From positions 1 to 36,199 of the forward strand of contig JANXVF010000015.1 of NCBI GenBank assembly GCA_025351785.1: a DNA stretch of 36,199 nt, written 5' to 3'. Origin of the DNA: Flavobacterium sp. (GTDB lineage Bacteria; Bacteroidota; Bacteroidia; Flavobacteriales; Flavobacteriaceae). The first letter of the stretch is position 1, and each line of letters begins with the position of its first letter. The notes below the pieces were generated by a model, which was given only the letters and a program-made list of their open reading frames with translations, did no database searches and was not told the DNA's origin. This document shows positions 24,692-32,427 of this stretch, one piece after another. Both the position numbers and the translations under genes were made by a program.

Positions 24692-26368
24692 TTAAAATCC
24701 AACTGCTTTATCATCGCCACGAGCATCTGCTCCAGCTTCTAGTTTTTTATTAGGTAAAACCAAAATCGCATCTACTTTTCCTATTACTGGTGCTGATTTT
24801 TCATTGATGTTATAACCTTTTTTAGTAAGATTTTCTAAAATCAAAGTTGAGAATCTATTTGGCTCAATCAACACTTCATCGGGCAAAAATTGATGATGAA
24901 ATCTTGGCGCATTAACAGCTTCTTGCATTCCCATTTTAAATTCAGAAACATTCAATATGGTTTGTAAAACAGAAGTTATAATAGTGGAACCTCCAGGAGT
25001 TCCTAAAACCATAAAGAGTTTACCGTTTTTTTCTACAATTGTTGGCGTCATTGAACTTAGCATTCTTTTTTGAGGTGCAATTTCATTAGCTTTAGCTCCA
25101 ACCAAACCATACGAATTTGGAATTCCAGTTTTGGCACTAAAATCGTCCATTTGATTGTTAAAAAAAAATCCCAATTCATCATCAAATAACTTAGAACCAT
25201 ACGCACCATTTAATGTTGTGGTAACCGAAACAGCATTTCCAACAGCATCTACAATTGAATAATGTGTAGTTTCATTACTTTCAGAAATCGAAATTTCACC
25301 ATGACTAACTTCTGAAGATTTGGTTGCTTTTTCCCAATTGAAACTCTTCATTAGATTGTTCAAATAGGTTTTATCAAGCATTTCTATTTTTGGAATTTTA
25401 ACAAAATCAGGATCGCCAAGAAAATAATTTCTATCGGCATAAGCACGTCGTTCTGCTTCAACTAATAACTGAATGTATTTTTCAGAGTTATGCTTGAATT
25501 CTGAAATAGAATAAGGAGTAATCATTGTCATTATTTGTGCCAAAGTGATGCCACCACTTGATGGAGGACACATAGAAATAATTTTTAAATCTTTGTAGTT
25601 GAAAGTAATTGGTGTACGCCATTTTGCTTCATATTTATCTAAATCTTCCATTGAAATGATACCACCGTTTTTTTGAATAAACGCAACTATTTTTTGTGCA
25701 GTTTCGCCTTTGTAAAATTCGTCTCTGCCATTTTTCATTATTCGAGTTAATGTTTCAGCAATAGCGTTATATTTTATAGTATCACCAACTTTATAATTTT
25801 TAGAATACAAAGTTTGATTGCCACTTATTTTGATAATTGTTGCTTGATTGGTTGTAATTTGTTTGAGTTGTTTTTCAGTAACAACAACTCCTTTTTTTGC
25901 CAAAGCAATTACAGGTTTCATGATTTCTTCCATTGACAATTTTCCAAATTTTTCATGAACAGCAAATATCCCAGCGATTGTACCAGGAACTCCAACTGAT
26001 AATGCGCCATTGACGGATAAATTTGGAATTACATTTCCGTTTGCATCCAAATACATATCTTTTGAGGCTTTCATTGGAGCTTTTTCGCGGTAATCTAATG
26101 CACCAGTTTCACCATTATTCAATCGATAAACCATAAATCCGCCACCAGAAATATTTCCTGCATACGGATAGGAAACTGCAAGTGCCAATTCAGTTGCAAC
26201 CATTGCATCAAAGGCATTGCCACCTTTTTTCATAATCTCAACACCAATTTGTGATGCTTCTTCACGCGCCGAAACTACCATTGCTTTGGATGTTATTAAT
26301 CCTTTTTGGGCTTGACAGAGTAGTGATAGTAAAGTGAAAATTAATAATGTCGATTTTTTTAACCACAT
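24692..26368 (-). CDS. ggt: Gamma-glutamyltranspeptidase, exported
   Basis: A 558-residue Ntn-hydrolase precursor that cleaves glutathione and other gamma-glutamyl compounds in the periplasm. The signal peptide is MWLKKSTLLIFTLLSLLCQA. Autocleavage before Thr367 (ETTHYSIVD) would give the small subunit. Other family blocks are GGNAFDAMVATELALAV, SGGGFMVYR, CPPSSGGITLAQIM, LGTPGGSTIITSVLQTILN and the ending ADARGDDKAVGF. The only available start codon, ATG at 26368-26366, and the next two to three codons lie inside the terminus of a dispersed repeat; no other ATG, GTG or TTG occurs before residue 30. The repeat therefore supplies the translation start. Confidence 0.94.
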   Translation of the reverse strand: MWLKKSTLLIFTLLSLLCQAQKGLITSKAMVVSAREEASQIGVEIMKKGGNAFDAMVATELALAVSYPYAGNISGGGFMVYRLNNGETGALDYREKAPMKASKDMYLDANGNVIPNLSVNGALSVGVPGTIAGIFAVHEKFGKLSMEEIMKPVIALAKKGVVVTEKQLKQITTNQATIIKISGNQTLYSKNYKVGDTIKYNAIAETLTRIMKNGRDEFYKGETAQKIVAFIQKNGGIISMEDLDKYEAKWRTPITFNYKDLKIISMCPPSSGGITLAQIMTMITPYSISEFKHNSEKYIQLLVEAERRAYADRNYFLGDPDFVKIPKIEMLDKTYLNNLMKSFNWEKATKSSEVSHGEISISESNETTHYSIVDAVGNAVSVTTTLNGAYGSKLFDDELGFFFNNQMDDFSAKTGIPNSYGLVGAKANEIAPQKRMLSSMTPTIVEKNGKLFMVLGTPGGSTIITSVLQTILNVSEFKMGMQEAVNAPRFHHQFLPDEVLIEPNRFSTLILENLTKKGYNINEKSAPVIGKVDAILVLPNKKLEAGADARGDDKAVGF

Positions 26369-26520
26369 AGAAACATTGAATTTTTTGTGTAATTTTATTA
26401 GTCGCTTTGCTCTATTTCAGAATGCATGGAGACTAAAGTTACGATTTTTATTTTAACGACATAGAAACATAGAATTTTTAATATTCAAATAAAAGTCGCT
26501 TTGCTTTATTTTAGAATTTA
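26359..26520. repeat. Two tandem left-half copies of the dispersed repeat (copies 3 and 4)
   Basis: TTAACCACATAGAAACAT begins at 26359 and TTAACGACATAGAAACATAG at 26453, 94 bp apart and in the same orientation. Each is followed 42 bp later by GTCGCTTTGCT(C/T)TATTT, also with the same spacing. No right-hand terminus is seen for either, so they look like truncated copies or a tandem duplication. Copy 3 overlaps the first codons of ggt. Confidence 0.7.
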
Positions 26521-26532
26521 TAGATATCAGTA

Positions 26533-26946
26533 TCATTCTTTTGGAAGTTTTGAATAATATTCATTTACAAATGTTTTTTGCCCATCTTTAAAGATGTTAA
26601 AACAATTGAAGTTGATTAATATTCCTTTGGGTATTTTTAAAAGTTTCATATAATTTAGTAGTTGTGCATCAAAAAATGGATGCATTTCTGTTACGGATTT
26701 CAGTTCTATTATAATTGAATTTTCAACCAGTATATCACATCTAAAATTAGCTTCTAACTCTTTTCCCTTATAAATTAATGGAATTTTCATTTCGGAAATG
26801 AAATTTAATTTTCTCAAATTTAATTCTTCTTTTAAACATTGATGATAAACACTTTCTAATAGTCCTCTTCCTATTACTTTATGAACTTCAATTGCTGAAC
26901 CAATAATTTCATAGGTTAATTCATCTAAATATTTTTGTGTAATCAT
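26533..26946 (-). CDS. GxxExxY protein, PD-(D/E)XK nuclease-like
   Basis: A 137-residue protein with the signature GRGLLESVYHQCL (G-x-x-E-x-x-Y) in the first helix region. Strands carrying the PD-(D/E)XK-like core Asp (FRCDILVENSI) and Glu-x-Lys (IIELKSV) follow, then AQLLNYMKLLKIPKGILINF. The family (TIGR04256-type) is expanded and patchily distributed in Bacteroidota. The core residues are kept, so nuclease-type activity is possible, but the biological role is unknown. It is bracketed by copies of the dispersed repeat (26453-26520 and 27015-27130), which suggests joint mobility. The gene appears intact. Confidence 0.85.
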   Translation of the reverse strand: MITQKYLDELTYEIIGSAIEVHKVIGRGLLESVYHQCLKEELNLRKLNFISEMKIPLIYKGKELEANFRCDILVENSIIIELKSVTEMHPFFDAQLLNYMKLLKIPKGILINFNCFNIFKDGQKTFVNEYYSKLPKE

Positions 26947-27014
26947 ATTTTTTGCAGTTAAATTATTTCTTATAGATTGATTTTGCAGTTTTTTAATTTA
27001 TATAGTTTACAATT

Positions 27015-27130
27015 TTAACCACATAGAAGCATAGATTTTCAGTATATATTTTATTGATTGGCTATATGAAAAAATGTATTTTCTATCTGACTCTTTATAC
27101 ACAAACAAATCTATGTTTCTATGTGGTTTA
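27015..27130. repeat. Dispersed inverted-repeat element, copy 5
   Basis: The left end TTAACCACATAGAAGCATAG and the right end CTATGTTTCTATGTGGTTTA are inverted termini of a 116-bp element. It lies between the GxxExxY start codon and the acpH stop codon. The interior (GGCTATATGAAAAAATG) matches the internal GCTATGTGAAAAAAT of copy 1. Confidence 0.75.
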
Positions 27131-27142
27131 ATCAAAAGAAAT

Positions 27143-27727
27143 TTATAATTCACGTATTTTCTCCTTACAATGTTGCTTTAACTCCTCAAAAAACAAAGTA
27201 AATTCTTCTTCAAATTCTGAATAAAATTTTTGAACTTCTACAATTGCTTCCTGCATATTGGCGCGATGTTTTGTTCGATAATCCATTTGAAATAAAATCA
27301 TTTCTAATCCTTCTAAACTGGCATAGCTAACCAACCAATTTCGTGAAATCATATAAGGCAACATTCCTTTCGTTTTCTCTGTAAGAATGTCGTAATTGTC
27401 TTGAAGTAATTTGTAGAATTTATCGGCATAATCTTCCAACTTTTCATTAGAATAATTGTTCCAACTTTTCGCCAAAAAATGATCGTAAACAATGTCCATA
27501 ATCACACCCGAATAGTGTCCGTATTTTTCGTGTAGTCGATGTTTGCTTTTTCTATAAATTGGATTCGCATCAGTAAAAGTGTCGATGTATCGGTGCAAAA
27601 GAATTCCTTTTCGCAATTCATCAGGATATTCTAAATAAGAATTTCCACGAATACTATCCGCCATAAAATTCCCAATTTTAAGCAAATTATTGTTTCCTGA
27701 AAGGTATATGTGAGCTAGGAAATTCAT
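27143..27727 (-). CDS. acpH: Acyl-carrier-protein phosphodiesterase
   Basis: A 194-residue AcpH-family protein (DUF479). It hydrolytically removes the 4'-phosphopantetheine arm from holo-ACP. Family blocks: MNFLAHIYLS at the start, IGNFMADSIRG (19-29), GILLHRYIDTFTDANP (41-56, His/Asp metal-site candidates) and GHYSGVIMDIVYDHFLA (70-86). The length equals the E. coli protein (193 residues). It is not in an operon with other lipid genes. The divergent promoter of glmM lies upstream and copy 5 of the dispersed repeat directly downstream. Confidence 0.88.
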   Translation of the reverse strand: MNFLAHIYLSGNNNLLKIGNFMADSIRGNSYLEYPDELRKGILLHRYIDTFTDANPIYRKSKHRLHEKYGHYSGVIMDIVYDHFLAKSWNNYSNEKLEDYADKFYKLLQDNYDILTEKTKGMLPYMISRNWLVSYASLEGLEMILFQMDYRTKHRANMQEAIVEVQKFYSEFEEEFTLFFEELKQHCKEKIREL

Positions 27728-27824
27728 TAAATAGTTTAAAAGTTTATGAATGTATCATTAATTTCAAAACTATAATACAAACTACAATTGTTTTGTAAAT
27801 ATATTAAATCTTTCAATGTTTTAT

Positions 27825-27853
27825 TGAAATCCAAATCATAACTTTTATATTTG
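27825..27853 (+). promoter_or_regulatory. glmM promoter (TTG-N18-TATATTTG)
   Basis: TTG at 27825-27827 and TATATTTG at 27846-27853 are 18 bp apart, a full Bacteroidota-type promoter. The ~50-nt leader that follows contains two copies of TAAACTTTTAAAC (from about 27865 and 27891), a simple-sequence-like direct repeat. Confidence 0.5.
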
Positions 27854-27911
27854 TATTTTAAATGAGTTAACTCTTAAACTTTTAAACTCATAAACTTTTA
27901 AACAAAAAATA

Positions 27912-29315
27912 ATGACTTTAATAAAATCTATATCTGGAATTCGTGGAACCATTGGCGGAAAAGTAGGCGATAATTTAACACCAGTTGATGCAGTAAAATT
28001 TGCTTCGGCTTATGGTACTTTTTTAAAAGTCCAAAGTCCAAAGTCCAAAGTCGAAGGTCAAAAACTAAAAGTTGTAATAGGAAGAGATGCAAGAATTTCG
28101 GGTCCGATGATTCATAATTTAGTGATGAATACGCTACTCGGATTAGGAATTGATGTTATAGATTTAGGACTTTCTACAACACCAACAGTTGAAATTGCAG
28201 TTCCAATGGAAAAAGCTGATGGCGGAATTATTTTAACCGCTTCGCATAATCCAAAGCAATGGAATGCTTTAAAGTTATTGAATGCAAAAGGTGAATTCCT
28301 TAGTGAAAAAGAAGGCGAATTGATTCTTGAAATTGCAGAAAATGAAGCTTTTGATTTTGTCGAAGTTGACGATTTGGGCGAAATTACAATTAATGATTCC
28401 TACATGGATATTCACATTGATGAAGTTTTAGATTTGCCTTTAGTTGATGCCGATTTGGTTAGAACTAAAAAATACAAAGTGGTTGTTGATGCTGTAAATT
28501 CTACTGGTGGCATTATTATTCCAAAATTATTAGAATTAATGGGAGTGGAGTGCGTGAAATTATACTGCGAACCTAACGGACATTTTCCGCATAATCCTGA
28601 ACCCTTGAAAGAACATTTGGGAGATATTTGTAAATTGGTAGTAGAAGAACAAGCTGATTTCGGAATTGTAGTTGATCCAGACGTTGATAGATTGGCTTTT
28701 ATTTCTAACGATGGCGAAATGTTTGGAGAAGAATATACTTTGGTAGCGATTTCCGATTATGTTTTGAGTAAAACACCAGGAAATACGGTTTCTAATATGA
28801 GTTCGTCTCGTGCTTTGAGAGATATTACCAATAAGCATAACGGAAGTTACCAAGCAAGTGCTGTTGGCGAAGTAAATGTGGTGGAATTGATGAAGAAAAC
28901 CAATGCTATTATTGGTGGTGAAGGTAATGGCGGAATCATTTATCCAGAATTACATTATGGTCGTGATAGTATTGTTGGTGTAGCGTTGTTCTTAACTTAT
29001 TTAGCAAACCAAGAGAAAACAGTTGCTGAACTAAGAGCAAGTTATCCGCAGTATTATATGAGTAAAAACAAAATTGAATTGACACCACAAATTGATGTTG
29101 ATGCGATTCTAGTTGCGATGACAGAAAAATATAAAAACGAAGATATAACGACTATTGACGGTGTGAAAATTGACTTTGCCGATAATTGGGTTCATTTAAG
29201 AAAATCAAATACCGAACCAATTATTAGAATTTACACTGAAGCACAAACACAAAAATTAGCTGATGATTTAGCTTTCAGAATAATTAAAGAAATAAAATTT
29301 ATAGCCAATCTGTAA
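27912..29315 (+). CDS. glmM: Phosphoglucosamine mutase
   Basis: A 467-residue alpha-D-phosphohexomutase that converts glucosamine-6-phosphate to glucosamine-1-phosphate for peptidoglycan and LPS. The phosphoserine loop is TASHNP (Ser111) in the Bacteroidota form ILTASHNPKQWNALKLL. The Mg2+ loop is DPDVDRLAF, the sugar-binding loop GGEGNGGI, and the phosphate-binding motif near the end RKSNTEPIIRIYTEA. Residues ~40-52 (VQSPKSKVEGQKL) are encoded by a run of AAAGTCC-type repeats (28026-28061). This looks like an in-frame insertion in a surface loop before KVVIGRDARISG. It has its own promoter. Confidence 0.94.
   Translation: MTLIKSISGIRGTIGGKVGDNLTPVDAVKFASAYGTFLKVQSPKSKVEGQKLKVVIGRDARISGPMIHNLVMNTLLGLGIDVIDLGLSTTPTVEIAVPMEKADGGIILTASHNPKQWNALKLLNAKGEFLSEKEGELILEIAENEAFDFVEVDDLGEITINDSYMDIHIDEVLDLPLVDADLVRTKKYKVVVDAVNSTGGIIIPKLLELMGVECVKLYCEPNGHFPHNPEPLKEHLGDICKLVVEEQADFGIVVDPDVDRLAFISNDGEMFGEEYTLVAISDYVLSKTPGNTVSNMSSSRALRDITNKHNGSYQASAVGEVNVVELMKKTNAIIGGEGNGGIIYPELHYGRDSIVGVALFLTYLANQEKTVAELRASYPQYYMSKNKIELTPQIDVDAILVAMTEKYKNEDITTIDGVKIDFADNWVHLRKSNTEPIIRIYTEAQTQKLADDLAFRIIKEIKFIANL
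28026..28061 (+). repeat. Simple-sequence repeat (AAAGTCC-type) inside glmM
   Basis: Three tandem AAAGTCC units (strictly AAGTCCA-period 8-9 nt) followed by degenerate AAAGTCG and AAGGTCA units, all in the coding frame. They encode Lys-Val-Gln-Ser-Pro-Lys-Ser-Lys-Val. Such AAAGTCC arrays are familiar in intergenic DNA of flavobacteria; here one lies within an essential gene. Confidence 0.7.
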
Positions 29316-29368
29316 TTAAATTGCAGTAACATATAATTTTAAATTGTAATTTTTACAAAATATTAAAA

Positions 29369-31189
29369 ATGCCAAATAGAATAATTATTTCATTTGTTCA
29401 AGTTTTAAGAAAATTAGCTCGAAAATTTGAATCAGTTTTATTTTTGATAAAAGAATTATTATCTGAGCGAAATTTTATTTATTTAGGAGCTATTTTAGTT
29501 GGTATAAGTAGTTCATTTGCTGTAATTATTTTAAAAAGTTTTGCCCATAATGTATTTGTTTTTGCAACTTATATAAACGGATTTTTAAAATTCCCTTTTT
29601 TTACTGTTATTTTACCCATTATAGGAATTTTACTCACAGTTTTAGTAATAAATAAATTATTAAACGGCGAAATAGAAAAGGGCAGTTCAAAAATTTTATA
29701 TGCGGTTGCAAAAAAAGGTGGAATTATTCCTAAAAAACAAATGTATGCTCAGATTATAACAAGCTCATTAACAGTTGGTTTAGGAGGTTCTGCTGGTTTA
29801 GAAAGTCCAATTGTTATAACAGGCGCTGCTTTTGGATCAAATTTTGGTCAGAAATACAAATTATCACAAAAAGACAGAATTTTATTGCTCGCGTGTGGTG
29901 TTTCTGCAGGTATAGGTGCTGCATTTAATGCTCCGATTGCAGGAGTCCTTTTTGCAGTAGAAGTCATTTTGACAGATGTAAGTATTTCGGCATTTATACC
30001 AATTATTATTTCAGGAGCAACTGGAACTCTAGTTTCAAAAATTTTATTAAATCAGGAAGTAATATTGAGTTTTAAAAATGTGCAAGAATTTGATTATCAC
30101 AACACATTTTATTATGTTTTACTTGGAGTTTTAGCAGGTTTAGTATCTGTTTATCACGCTAGAAATTTCCGAAAAATCGAACTGTATTTTAGTAAAATGA
30201 AAGTAGGGGTATACAAAAAAGCACTTTTTGGAGCAAGCATATTGGCACTTTTAATTTTCATATTCCCATCGTTATATGGAGAAGGATACGAAAGTATAAA
30301 AATTTTATCTACTGATCATCCCGAAGATTTGTTGAATAATACCTTTTTAGTAAGTCATAAAAGTAGCGATTATCTATTACTATTATTTGTTGGAGTTGTA
30401 GTGCTTTTAAAGTCCTTTGCTACAGGTTTAACTCTAGGTTCTGGAGGAAATGGAGGTAATTTTGCACCATCATTATTTGTAGGTTCATATCTTGGTTTTT
30501 TTGTTGCAAAATCATTAAAATTAATCGGAATTTCTGGAAATCTACCCGTTACAAATTTTGCAATAGTAGGAATGGCAGGAATTTTATCTGGATTATTTCA
30601 TGCGCCATTAACAGCAATTTTTTTGATAGGAGAAATAACCGGTGGTTATGATTTGATGGTTCCGCTAATGATTGTAACTTCAATTAGTTATGCTGTATCT
30701 AAGCGATTTGAAAAACATTCAATGGATGTTAAAGCCCTAGCTGACAAAGGTGAAGTTTTTACTAGTGATAAAGACAAAAATATATTACAAAGCATTGATT
30801 TTTTGAGTTTAGTTCAGACTGAAGTCAAAACAATTTCGTTAGAAAATTCGCTGGAAATATGTGTTGAGTATTTTTCTCATTCCAGTCAAAGTATAATTCC
30901 AGTTGTAGATGAAAAAAATAGAATACTAGGAATAATCGATTTTGAAATAATTCGACCTATTATTTTTAATTCTTACAGAGTAAAATTTACTAAATTGTCT
31001 GAGATTTTAACACAACCTATGGAACAAATTTTTCATGATGATGGTATTGAGGTAATTATCGAAAAATTTGAAAAAGCTAATGTTGATGTTTTACCCGTCT
31101 TAAAAAACGGAAAGTTTTTAGGTTTGCTTTATAAAATTTCCATTTTAGAATCGTACAGAAATAAACTAAAAGAAATGGTTATTGAGTAA
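29369..31189 (+). CDS. ClC-family chloride channel/transporter with C-terminal CBS pair
   Basis: A 606-residue inner-membrane protein. The ClC core is at about 35-450 with the anion-pathway motifs GLGGSAGLESPIVITG (gating-glutamate position Glu145; LESP instead of the usual REGP), GIGAAFNAPIAGVLFAVE and GSGGNGGNFAPSLFVGSYLG. Two CBS domains follow (about 470-600, VEYFSHSSQSIIPVVDEKNRILGIID and FEKANVDVLPVLKNGKFLGLL). Most bacterial members are Cl-/H+ antiporters; the retained gating Glu is consistent with coupling. The CBS pair suggests regulation by an adenine nucleotide or another ligand. It follows glmM by 53 bp but has no evident functional link to it. Confidence 0.92.
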   Translation: MPNRIIISFVQVLRKLARKFESVLFLIKELLSERNFIYLGAILVGISSSFAVIILKSFAHNVFVFATYINGFLKFPFFTVILPIIGILLTVLVINKLLNGEIEKGSSKILYAVAKKGGIIPKKQMYAQIITSSLTVGLGGSAGLESPIVITGAAFGSNFGQKYKLSQKDRILLLACGVSAGIGAAFNAPIAGVLFAVEVILTDVSISAFIPIIISGATGTLVSKILLNQEVILSFKNVQEFDYHNTFYYVLLGVLAGLVSVYHARNFRKIELYFSKMKVGVYKKALFGASILALLIFIFPSLYGEGYESIKILSTDHPEDLLNNTFLVSHKSSDYLLLLFVGVVVLLKSFATGLTLGSGGNGGNFAPSLFVGSYLGFFVAKSLKLIGISGNLPVTNFAIVGMAGILSGLFHAPLTAIFLIGEITGGYDLMVPLMIVTSISYAVSKRFEKHSMDVKALADKGEVFTSDKDKNILQSIDFLSLVQTEVKTISLENSLEICVEYFSHSSQSIIPVVDEKNRILGIIDFEIIRPIIFNSYRVKFTKLSEILTQPMEQIFHDDGIEVIIEKFEKANVDVLPVLKNGKFLGLLYKISILESYRNKLKEMVIE

Positions 31190-31221
31190 AATTTAAAACT
31201 AGACCACTTAAAATAAAACCC

Positions 31222-31743
31222 TTACTTACTTTTTTCACCTACAAAATAATCAGTTGGACTTTTAAACAACACATTAAAAGTAGTTAAACTCCCATAAATC
31301 CTCGTTATATATTGTTGTAAATCTATTTTTTCAATTTCTTCTAAATTACTAGCATTTATTTTTTGCTCCATAACACGCAATCGATCTCTTACCATTGTAA
31401 TTTTATGAAAAAACACATCTATAGGAATTTCTTTATTTGCAGTTACAGTTCCAGGCTCTAAAATAAGTTTTCCACCTTTCCATTTATCAGCAATTGGTAC
31501 AATTTGTGTAACATCTGACCATTTTTGTAATATATTTTTTAAAGTTTTTTCAACTTCATAAAAACTTACTGTATCAACTTCATTTTCAACGGCTTCTATA
31601 ATTTCAAATTCAGAGTCGACAGAAATTGTTTCTAAACCATTTTCTATGAACGTAACCCAATAATCTTTTGAAGTTACGTTTGTTACAACCCCAACTCCAA
31701 ATTTGGAATGTTTTATTCTTGAACCAATACCTAGAATACTCAT
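31222..31743 (-). CDS. Conserved protein of unknown function with an N-terminal SH3/Tudor-like strand motif
   Basis: A 173-residue cytosolic protein. The N-terminal ~50 residues (GIGSRIKHSKFGVGVVTNV...YWVTFIENGLETI) resemble the small beta-barrel at the C-terminus of PcrA/UvrD helicases ('G.RV.H..FG.G.V') that contacts RNA polymerase. The rest is helical and charged (TVSFYEVEKTLKNILQKWSD, ITMVRDRLRVMEQKI). I do not recognise the full-length family beyond 'conserved in Bacteroidota'. A nucleic-acid or RNA-polymerase link would be an inference from the N-terminal motif only. It converges with the ClC gene and is followed on its strand by nothing recognisable. Confidence 0.7.
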   Translation of the reverse strand: MSILGIGSRIKHSKFGVGVVTNVTSKDYWVTFIENGLETISVDSEFEIIEAVENEVDTVSFYEVEKTLKNILQKWSDVTQIVPIADKWKGGKLILEPGTVTANKEIPIDVFFHKITMVRDRLRVMEQKINASNLEEIEKIDLQQYITRIYGSLTTFNVLFKSPTDYFVGEKSK

Positions 31744-31783
31744 TTTTTAAATAATTCTTTTAATTAAAATATTCAATTTAAAC

Positions 31784-32308
31784 TTATTTTATTATGGCAG
31801 AACACGCGACTCTTCCTCCAGCATTTCCTGTGGGTTGTGTAGTAAAATCGTCAGGATTTGCGTGAACAATTAGACCTTTCCCTATAATATCTTTATTAAC
31901 ATCACCACAACCAATGCACCATTCGCTTGTTTTTAAAGTTACAGTAGCATTTCCATTTGCATCTGCAGTAAAATTTCCAATATCACCTTTATGATGTTCT
32001 AAATCAGAAAATTTACCATGTTTTTTGAAAGTTGGATTCCAATGTCCGCCTGCTGATTTTGCATCTACATCTGAACAATCAGCTTTTTCATGAATATGAA
32101 TTCCGTGAACTCCAGGGGTTAATCCTTTTAATTTAGCTTCGAAAGAAACTTCTCCATTTTTTTCAGAAAATGTAGCGGTGCCCGTCACATTACTGCCACT
32201 TTTTGGTTCTAAATTGATGACTAAAACATTAGATTTTGTACCACTTCCAGATTTGCATGCAATTACAATAGCAAAAGCTACGATTGAAATCACTATTAAT
32301 TTTTTCAT
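31784..32308 (-). CDS. sodC: Cu-Zn superoxide dismutase, lipoprotein
   Basis: A 174-residue exported protein with a lipobox Cys18 (AIVIAC). It converts superoxide to O2 and H2O2 in the periplasm. Metal ligands align with human SOD1: Cu by His71, His73, (bridging) His89 and His149; Zn by His89, His97, His106 and Asp109. Arg166 is the active-site arginine, and Cys78/Cys169 form the structural disulfide. The loop before His149 contains an extra CIGC pair (131-134). It has a candidate -7 element at 32333-32326. It may support the same oxidative-stress defence as OxyR, but no common regulation is shown. Confidence 0.93.
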   Translation of the reverse strand: MKKLIVISIVAFAIVIACKSGSGTKSNVLVINLEPKSGSNVTGTATFSEKNGEVSFEAKLKGLTPGVHGIHIHEKADCSDVDAKSAGGHWNPTFKKHGKFSDLEHHKGDIGNFTADANGNATVTLKTSEWCIGCGDVNKDIIGKGLIVHANPDDFTTQPTGNAGGRVACSAIIK

Positions 32309-32325
32309 ATAATTTTTGTTTTCAT

Positions 32326-32333
32326 CAAAGTTA
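32326..32333 (-). promoter_or_regulatory. Candidate -7 element of sodC (TAACTTTG on the minus strand)
   Basis: Exact TAnnTTTG match 17 bp before the ATG at 32308. No TTG is found 17-23 bp upstream. Confidence 0.35.
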
Positions 32334-32374
32334 ACTAAATTTCATGTTATTAGATTTAAAAATATCTTAAAAAA

Positions 32375-32402
32375 AAAGCCACTCGAATTATCGAATGGCT
32401 TT
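32375..32402 (-). terminator. Intrinsic terminator of the acyl-CoA dehydrogenase/thiolase operon
   Basis: On the minus strand a 12-bp stem, AAAGCCATTCGA / TCGAGTGGCTTT, closes with one U-G wobble that would be a mismatch on the plus strand. It has a 4-nt loop and is followed by a run of eight or nine T. It lies 25 bp beyond the acyl-CoA dehydrogenase stop. Confidence 0.78.
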
Positions 32403-32427
32403 ATTGATATTTATGGTCACTAAAAAA

